This document shows positions 57,100 through 64,000 of a stretch of DNA of 64,000 bases, piece by piece. The stretch's first letter is position 1. Every line of letters begins with the position of its first letter. The notes under the pieces are model-generated. The model was not told the DNA's origin, searched no databases, and worked only from the letters and a program-made list of their open reading frames with translations. Made by a program: the position numbers and the translations under genes. The stretch lies in contig CAUYLG010026798.1 in the NCBI GenBank assembly GCA_963573385.1, positions 168,513 through 232,512 of the forward strand, in the 5' to 3' direction. The DNA is from Cacajao melanocephalus. Taxonomy: Eukaryota; Chordata; Mammalia; Primates; Pitheciidae.

Positions 57100-57385
57100 T
57101 GCACGCTCCTCTCTCAACTGCTAACCTGGTGCACCCTGGGCGTTCCACAACGACTCACACACAGCTGCTGTGCACACTCCCCTCCCAACTGCTGAGTCAG
57201 TGTGTTCTGCAGTGCATCCCGTCACGACTCAGGCATACTGCTGTGCACACTTCTCTCCCAATTGCTAACTGGGTGCACCCTACGTGTTCCACAATGACTC
57301 ACAAACACCTCCTGTGCACACTCCTCTCCCGACTGCAGACTCAGTGCACCCTGTAGGTTCCATCACAACCCATGACACCTGCTGA
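57100..57385. repeat. 72-bp minisatellite, four copies
   Basis: The anchor 'tgtgcacactcctctcccaa' starts near 57100, 57171, 57244 and 57315 (71, 73 and 71 bp). Each unit continues 'ctgctaactcagtgcaccct' then 'gttccacaacgactcac' variants. Copies are roughly 80% similar. The near-multiple-of-three period leaves a plus-strand open frame. Confidence 0.92.
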
Positions 57386-57732
57386 GCTCCAAAAACACAT
57401 CGGGCAGCCCCTGTGACAACCCCAGGTAGAAAGGTGCTTTAGACTCTGAAGAGCCAGAAAATGAAGGCTAAAACTGATAAACATTTGTCCGATATAGCTG
57501 CAGACAGTAATGAAGAAGGTGTGAAGGATCTGAAAGTAATATGGTCCTTAGAAAGACAACAGACACTTCAGACAAAGTTAAAATTGTACATCACTCGGTA
57601 GCCAACTCCATTATGAAGCAGCCAGTGAAGTTCTTGATATTGTGAATTATTTGAGTGTTTCCTAATTTTATTGCCTTGATTGCTAATATTAAGTGAGGCA
57701 CTAATGTTGGAGGAAACCAACAGGTGTAAACA
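57386..57732. other. Unique DNA, no gene recognised
   Basis: No element or exon recognised. Confidence 0.45.
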
Positions 57733-57753
57733 CAGCAGCAGCAGCAGCAGCAG
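57733..57753. repeat. (CAG)7 triplet microsatellite
   Basis: Seven uninterrupted CAG units on the plus strand. It is not inside a supported reading frame; the minus strand reads poly-Leu/Cys in an unsupported frame. Confidence 0.95.
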
Positions 57754-58897
<1,144 letters not shown>

Positions 58898-58908
58898 ACC
58901 TTTACCTT

Positions 58909-59149
58909 CTATAACCTCCCAGGGCACTAGAGTCTCATCTCAGGCACTCTGTTCTCTTGCTCTCCAAATTGGGGTCCCATCATTTTACACCACTCATTCT
59001 CACATTAAGTCCAACATTTCAAATCTTTGGATTTCAGGGAAAAAAATGGCTTCTAAATTGAACACATAACACACAACAACTACAGAATAAACTAATTTGT
59101 CCCTTAGCTCCATTGAATCAGAAGCATTTTACATGGTGGCCATTTAATA
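58909..59149. other. Unique spacer between Alu and L1
   Basis: No element recognised. Confidence 0.4.
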
Positions 59150-60178
59150 AAAAGTTGCTAAAAGAAACAGCACCAAAAATGGACAAATGGGACCTAATTA
59201 AAGAGCTTCTGCACAGCAAAAGAAACTACCAACAGAGTAACAGACAACCTACAGAGTGGGAAAAAATATTTATCCCAAAAAGATCCAGAATCTATAAGGA
59301 ACCTAAACAAATCAACCAGAAAACAACAAAGGAGATTAAACAATGGGAAAAGGACACGGTCAAACACTTTCTCTAAAGAAGACGTACATGTGATCAACAA
59401 GCATATGAAAAACATTCAATACGACTCATCATTACAGAAACGCAAATCAAAACCACCATGCAACACCATCTCACACCAGTCAGAATGGGTATTACTAAAA
59501 AGTTAGATAACAGAGGCTGGCAAAGCTATGGAAAAAAGAGAATGCTTATATGCTGTTGGTGGGAATGTAAATTAGCTCAGCCAATTTTTCAAAGAACTTA
59601 AAACAGAACTACCATTCAACCCAGCAATCCCATTCCTCAGTGTATACCAGCACCCCCTCAATAAATTGTCCTGCTTAAAAGACACATGCACTTACATGTT
59701 CATCACAACACCATTCACAACAGCAAAGACATGGGATCAATCAAGGTACCTATTGGTGGTGGACTGGATAAAGAAAATGAGGGACACAGACACCATGGAA
59801 TACAATGCAGCCACGAACAAGAATGAAATCATGTTCTTTGCAGCAACATGGATGCAGCCAGAGGCCGTTATCCTGAGAAAATTAACACAGGAACAGAAAA
59901 CCAAATACCTCATGTTCCCTCTTATAAGTGGGAGCTAAACACTGAGTATTCATGGTCACAAAGATGAGAACAACATATGCTGGGAACACTAGAAGGGGCC
60001 GGGAGAAGGACCAGGGTTGAAAAACTGTCAGGTACTATGCTCACTACCTGGCTGACAAGATCCCACACCAAACCCCAGCAGCACCCAATTTATTCAGGGA
60101 ACAAACTCACACATGTTAACTGAATCTGAAATAAAAGTTGAGTACCCCCTGAATCTAAAAAAGAAGTAGAAAAAAGTG
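59150..60178 (+). mobile_element. 5'-truncated L1 (primate L1P type), plus strand
   Basis: Recognisable L1 order: 'acaaatgggacctaattaaa', 'gagcttctgcacagcaaaag', 'agatccagaatctataagga', 'catctcacaccagtcagaat', 'ctgttggtgggaatgtaaat', 'cccagcaatcccattcctca', 'ataccatggaatacaatgcagcc'-like sequence, 'tcttataagtgggagctaaa', and a 3' UTR ending 'aataaaagttgagtaccccc' with a short A-rich tail. The 5' end lies in the C-terminal third of ORF2, which is typical abortive target-primed integration. A clear target-site duplication was not found. Confidence 0.93.
59158..59938 (+). pseudogene. L1 ORF2 C-terminal remnant (broken)
   Basis: Translated plus-strand pieces retain L1 ORF2p C-terminal words such as 'KMDKWDLIKELLHSKRNYQQ' and 'TAKTWDQSRYLLVVDWIKKM', with 'TMEYNAATNKNE' further on. 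The frame is interrupted between the two pieces (about 59377-59665) by stops and frameshifts. The endonuclease and reverse-transcriptase domains are absent because of 5' truncation. It cannot make a functional protein. Confidence 0.9.
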
Positions 60179-61135
60179 AGTTAACCTGCAGATGGCTAAA
60201 TAAATTGCCAAAAGAGAAATCTTGGGGGGCTCTTTAATTTGAATATTTAGGGGAGTAATTAGTATTGTTTCATGGATGATGGGGTACCTGACTGTACGGT
60301 TTGCTGCCTGGTTGGAATCCTCACATGTGAAATAGGACGTGATTTCTACTCTGGCCCACAACACAGGAACACGCGGGTCCTCTGGGCAAACGTGGACACG
60401 TGGAAACCCTGTGGCAGAACATTTGGAGGAGCAGGAAGCTCACTCAAGGCAAATTTTGAGGCAGCAATTAATGTCATATGGAAAAAGAAGAGGAACCAGT
60501 ATAAATGATGTTTATTAACGTGTGTGTGCTGATGTCCTGGCAGCACTGGCTTGCTGCAATGCTTCTGTCTGGGAGGTTTTCAGAAAGCAAAGCCACCTTG
60601 AATGTGCATCTTCCCATTGCTCGGATGAAGATGATTTCAAAAAAGAGAATCCAACTGTAGAACTTTATAAGGAAGAATGCAATGAGCATAGCTGAAAGCA
60701 AGGCCAGCACTTGTCTGAAGGAAAGGCAGGAAGAGATTAATTTAACAAATCTACATTTTCAGCTCAGGATTGGCCTTCCTCTGCTTGCGGGGATGTCAGC
60801 AGAAAGAAGGGCCCAAGCCCCAGCAGAGGAGTTAATTCATCATCACCCAATTATGTAAATAATTCAAGTCACTTTTTAAAAAATGAAGCGATAAAGAATA
60901 TGAACCAAAGTATTGCAAGAGGTGACATTTTGCTGTGTGTTTTCAGATAAGACCAAACAAAAGTTGATGTTGACATAAAGTAATTCAGAAAGAACAAGTA
61001 TCGAACAGACTTTAAAAGCACCAGGTTACTATCAGCATGTTTTCTATACTTTCCCATGTAGTTTTCATCTAGAGGGATTCTATTTATACTAAATTAGCTG
61101 AGCCTTCTGTGTGTACATGCATCATATGGCGTGCA
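60179..61135. other. Unique DNA, no gene recognised
   Basis: No transposon or exon recognised. Confidence 0.45.

Positions 61136-61173
<38 letters not shown>
61136..61173. repeat. (CA)n microsatellite
   Basis: About 18 uninterrupted CA units; a good candidate polymorphic marker. Confidence 0.96.
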
Positions 61174-61175
<2 letters not shown>

Positions 61176-63299
61176 ATACACTCAGTTTTAGGCACATAGA
61201 TTGCAAATGATTTCTGTTGGAAGTCAGTTGGGACTTTGCATAGGAAGGTATTTTACACAGAAAGAATTGTGTGCATTATTGCACCAGCAATGAAACTCAC
61301 AAAAGACCATTTAAGCAAGATGTACAGAGAACCTTGTGTGGCCTCAGCATAACATAAAATATTGTTTCCATGACATGTCTATTCTGGACTGAGCTCTGGA
61401 TCTCAGGGACACAGCGTTTGTGCTTTCATCTACCCTCAGCCTCGGCCTTGTCCCAGCCCTTGGTCAGGGCTCCTGGGGTCCACAGAACTGACTGGAGAGG
61501 GGTCTAGAGAAAATGTCTCCATCTACACCCTTCTCTAAGTTCAGTGGCATGAGGGGACCTCTCATTCCTGGTGATCAGGGATTAATACCAGCCCACTGTA
61601 AATAAAATGCCACCAAGAATCGGGGATTTGTTTACTATGTTTAAATCCCAGAAACTCTACCTGTAGGTGTTTATGTAAAATGACTTTATAAGTAAGCTTG
61701 GGAACAGATGGGAAGAGCTATTTTAGTCAACTTGTGGTCATGAAATTGTGTAGACTTTTTCACTGTAAACCCTTTGTTACATTGTGGGAGTGCTACAATG
61801 TTACAACATGTTTTCTTAGGAGGGTCGCACTTATTTAACCTTTCAATTGACACTTGCAGCATCAGTCACTTAGAGTGAGTTCAAATGTCCTGGCTACTAT
61901 TGTGCATCCAAATTTATTTCTGTAATCTACTTTCCATTCATTGACTCCCTGAGTTTAAAACAGAACATGCACGTTCACCTGTGGCACGTTCCACTGTGTT
62001 TTACCAGCACTGACTCTGAACTAGTTAATCTAAAAAGTGACTTCTTGTGTATGCAGGCAAGTGGATGGAGGTATCCTCTACACGAACACACAGGGACACA
62101 CAAGGGAATGCAGTAGGTCCTCATTGTAAATCTACACACCCAGTAACCAAAAGCATGAGTATCAACCTCGTAAGTATACTTTGTAATTTTTCAACTTAGC
62201 TGCAGGGTTTTTACTGCATGAATCGTGGTGCATTTAGTTGCGATTCTTGATAGCAGACTGGCTTCCTATTTTTTCTCTTTTTCTTTTGGGAAATAGAATT
62301 AAAAATTTCCTCACCCCTCATCTTAATTCATTGCATTCCTTAAAGATTTTTACCTTGTGCTGGAATTAATAATTATTTTGGAACTCAATGTATTTATTAT
62401 ATGGGTATCTGAAAAATGAAGATGTTTGCATATCTGAATTTAGTTCAATGACCTGTATGGTTTCCTTTAACCTTCAAATAAAAAAGGTGTATTACTGATG
62501 CCACTTAAGCAAAAGCACAGTGGAGTGTGTCTCTAGATGCATGCATATTTACCTATGTCCACACATGTGTACACGTGCACATGCACACACAGGTGCGCAC
62601 ACACACGCTCACGATGGTGTGAACTGGGCTGTGCGCGGTTCAGCACCTTCCTGGAAATGGGAGTGGACGCCCCTCCTCAGAAGGCCCTTGTGTATCACCG
62701 TCCCGTGACGTAGCTTCTGCGGCCACTGCTAACACACTGTTCCTGAGATTTCTGTGTTAAGAGCAACATGGAAAAGCTTCCGGCGGAGTCTTTTCGAAGT
62801 GTCAATTAACTCTATGTTGTCTGGAGTACATCTGCTCCTGAGTTTTGTGCTCCTGTCCTCTGGGGACCCGTGCTCTCCTCATGGTCTTTCTGAACCCACC
62901 TGTTCCATTCCACTCCAGGGCCTGGGTCCCTTCTTAAGCAAAGAGCATCGATGGGTGCATCCAGCTTTCTTGGGTAGCCACTTAACATTCTTTGGGTCCA
63001 CTTCCCTAATCCACAAGACAGAGACACTGTTTAGTTCATACGTTTTAGGTCCTTTTTACCTCCCCAATAAGCAGGTCCTACCCAACCTGGGAAAAGAGCA
63101 TCAGCAGGAGGTGAAAATGATCCACCTACCACCTCCCCGGGGACAGCAGCCTTTCCTAGAATCACGTAGTTCTCTCCACCTTTCATGAGAAATGGGCATC
63201 TTCCAAAGGGCCAGGAAGGGAGACATCAAAAAGCGAAATGAAATAAAACCACTCAGCTTTGAATGACCCCATTAGAGGGCACTGTGTGGCAAAGAAATC
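61174..63299. other. Mostly unique DNA, no gene recognised
   Basis: AT-rich to about 62500, then moderate GC. A CA/TG-rich low-complexity patch lies at 62538-62615 ('acatgtgtacacgtgcacat'). A plus-strand frame at 62754-63188 (144 codons) has no recognisable domain. Confidence 0.45.
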
Positions 63300-63311
63300 A
63301 AGAGGCATTTT

Positions 63312-63754
63312 TGTATGTTCATTGCAGCCCTGTGTACCATAGCAAAGACCTGGAACCAACCCAAATGCCCATCAATGATAGACTGGACAAAGAAAATGTG
63401 GTACATATACACCATGGAATACTACGCAGCCATAAAAAATGATAAATTCGTGTCCTTTGTAGGGACTTGGATGAATCTGGAAGCCATCATTCTCAGCAAA
63501 CTGACATAAGAACAGAAAACCAAACACCGCATGTTCTCACTCACAGGTGGGTGTTGAACAATGAGAACACGTAGACTCAGAGAGAGGGGCATCACACACT
63601 GGGGGCAGTTGGGGGGTTAGGGGAGGGACAGTGGAGATTGGGGAGGATGGAGAAGGTGGGGAGGGATAACATGGGGAGAAATGCTGGATATAGTATACAC
63701 CTAAAGTAAAATAAAATAAATAAATAAAATTATAAAAAAGAGAGAGAGAGAGAA
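63312..63754 (+). mobile_element. 5'-truncated L1P 3' end, plus strand, with target-site duplication
   Basis: 'tgtatgttcattgcagccct', 'gcaaagacctggaaccaacc', 'caatgatagactggacaaag', 'aatgtggtacatatacacca', 'tggaatactacgcagccata', 'tcactcacaggtgggtgttg', a G-rich 3' UTR and a (TAAA)n/A-rich tail ending in (GA)n. A 12-bp target-site duplication 'aagaggcatttt' flanks it at 63300-63311 and 63755-63766. Translation retains the ORF2 words 'TAKTWNQPKCPSMIDWTKKM' and 'TMEYYAAIKNDKF'. It is younger looking than the copy at 59-60 kb. Confidence 0.95.
63601..63627 (+). repeat. G-quadruplex motif in L1 3' UTR
   Basis: G-runs of 5, 6, 4 and 3 separated by loops of 5, 3 and 1 bases. A G-rich polypurine segment is a known feature of L1 3' UTRs. 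Confidence 0.8.
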
Positions 63755-63844
63755 AAGAGGCATTTTCTGGACGTTATTTAACCTACTCAGAGGTTAGTTC
63801 AATTCTACAAGCAACTCTTACCTGTGGAGACACTGCGGTTTCTT

Positions 63845-63946
63845 TTTTTTTTTAGAAAGAAAAAGAGAGGAAAGAAAGTGAGAGTGAAAGAAAGAAAGAA
63901 AAATAATGTATGAGAGAAAGAAAGAGGAAGAAAAAGAGGGAGAGAG
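63845..63946. repeat. GA/GAAA-rich low-complexity tract
   Basis: A poly-T run followed by 'gaaagaaagaaaaataatg', 'gagagaaagaaagaggaaga' type purine-rich sequence. It lies directly upstream of an Alu-like fragment in opposite sense. Confidence 0.85.
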
Positions 63947-63949
63947 AAC

Positions 63950-64000
63950 AGGATTCTTGTTCTACTGCCCAGGCTAGAATGCAGTCTAAAAATGGGTATT
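63950..64000 (-). mobile_element. Alu/FLAM-like fragment at window edge (antisense)
   Basis: 'ggattcttgttctactgccc' plus 'aggctagaatgcagt' corresponds to the start of an antisense Alu ('gagtcttgctctgtcgccc', 'aggctggagtgcagt'). It then diverges ('ctaaaaatgggtatt'), so it is either truncated or continues outside the window in altered form. Confidence 0.5.

Noticed and set aside
57733..57753. CAG repeat as a possible disease-type expansion locus
   Set aside because: Only seven units and not within a supported transcript or reading frame; I record it as a microsatellite only.

Overview
This window is vertebrate nuclear DNA and almost certainly primate, most likely human. It carries five Alu elements of about 300 bp, each with a two-arm structure, poly-A/T tail and short target-site duplications. 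It also holds 5'-truncated L1 copies of the primate L1P type, older L1M, L2 and MIR fossils, a MaLR-type LTR and a hAT-type DNA-transposon fossil. Nothing resembles a bacterial, phage or organellar layout. I find no operon, no tRNA or rRNA, no CRISPR array and no CpG-island promoter.

I find no functional protein-coding gene. The longer open frames are explained by tandem repeats whose period is a multiple of three, by CA/TG or CT low-complexity runs that lack stops, by Alu or L1 sequence, or by chance in GC-rich unique DNA. The only recognisable protein-coding ancestry is decayed L1 ORF2 C-terminal sequence. The window is best read as intergenic or large-intron DNA. A spliced exon of a host gene or lncRNA could be hidden in it, but I cannot support one from sequence alone.

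Layout: 1-9.2 kb is mostly unique DNA with a 9-bp GC-rich repeat (3.8 kb), a 480-bp CT-rich tract (7.6-8.06 kb) and an AT-rich block dense in homeodomain-type TAATTA motifs (8.45-8.73 kb). 9.2-13 kb is repeat-dense: a 110-bp duplication, an L2 fragment, an LTR-like element with four internal 38-bp units, a G-rich tract, and a minus-strand L1M that carries a 74-bp triplication and is split by an Alu. 17.6-18.2 kb is a CA-rich array with a 223-bp higher-order duplication. 20.6-33.2 kb has many minisatellites (48, 16, 42, 101, 40, 41 and 74 bp). 35-39.5 kb has an Alu, an LTR-like stretch, L1 sequence and a MaLR LTR flanked by copies of a 54-nt dispersed repeat. 42.9-43.96 kb is a 1-kb TG/CATG tract. 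44.4 kb is a hAT fossil. 46.3-47.3 kb is an Alu plus a 42-bp minisatellite with higher-order structure. 54.3-57.4 kb has 33-, 67- and 72-bp arrays. 58.6-63.8 kb has an Alu with a 48-T tail and two L1P 3' ends.

The high minisatellite density, moderate GC and scattered AT-rich, repeat-free blocks resemble a gene-poor subtelomeric-type region with possible distal regulatory elements. That is inference; the chromosome cannot be named from sequence alone. I found no convincing undescribed biological system. The observations most worth following are the higher-order minisatellite at 46.76-47.33 kb, the 38-bp array inside the LTR-like element, the dispersed 54-nt repeat around the MaLR LTR, and the homeodomain-motif clusters.
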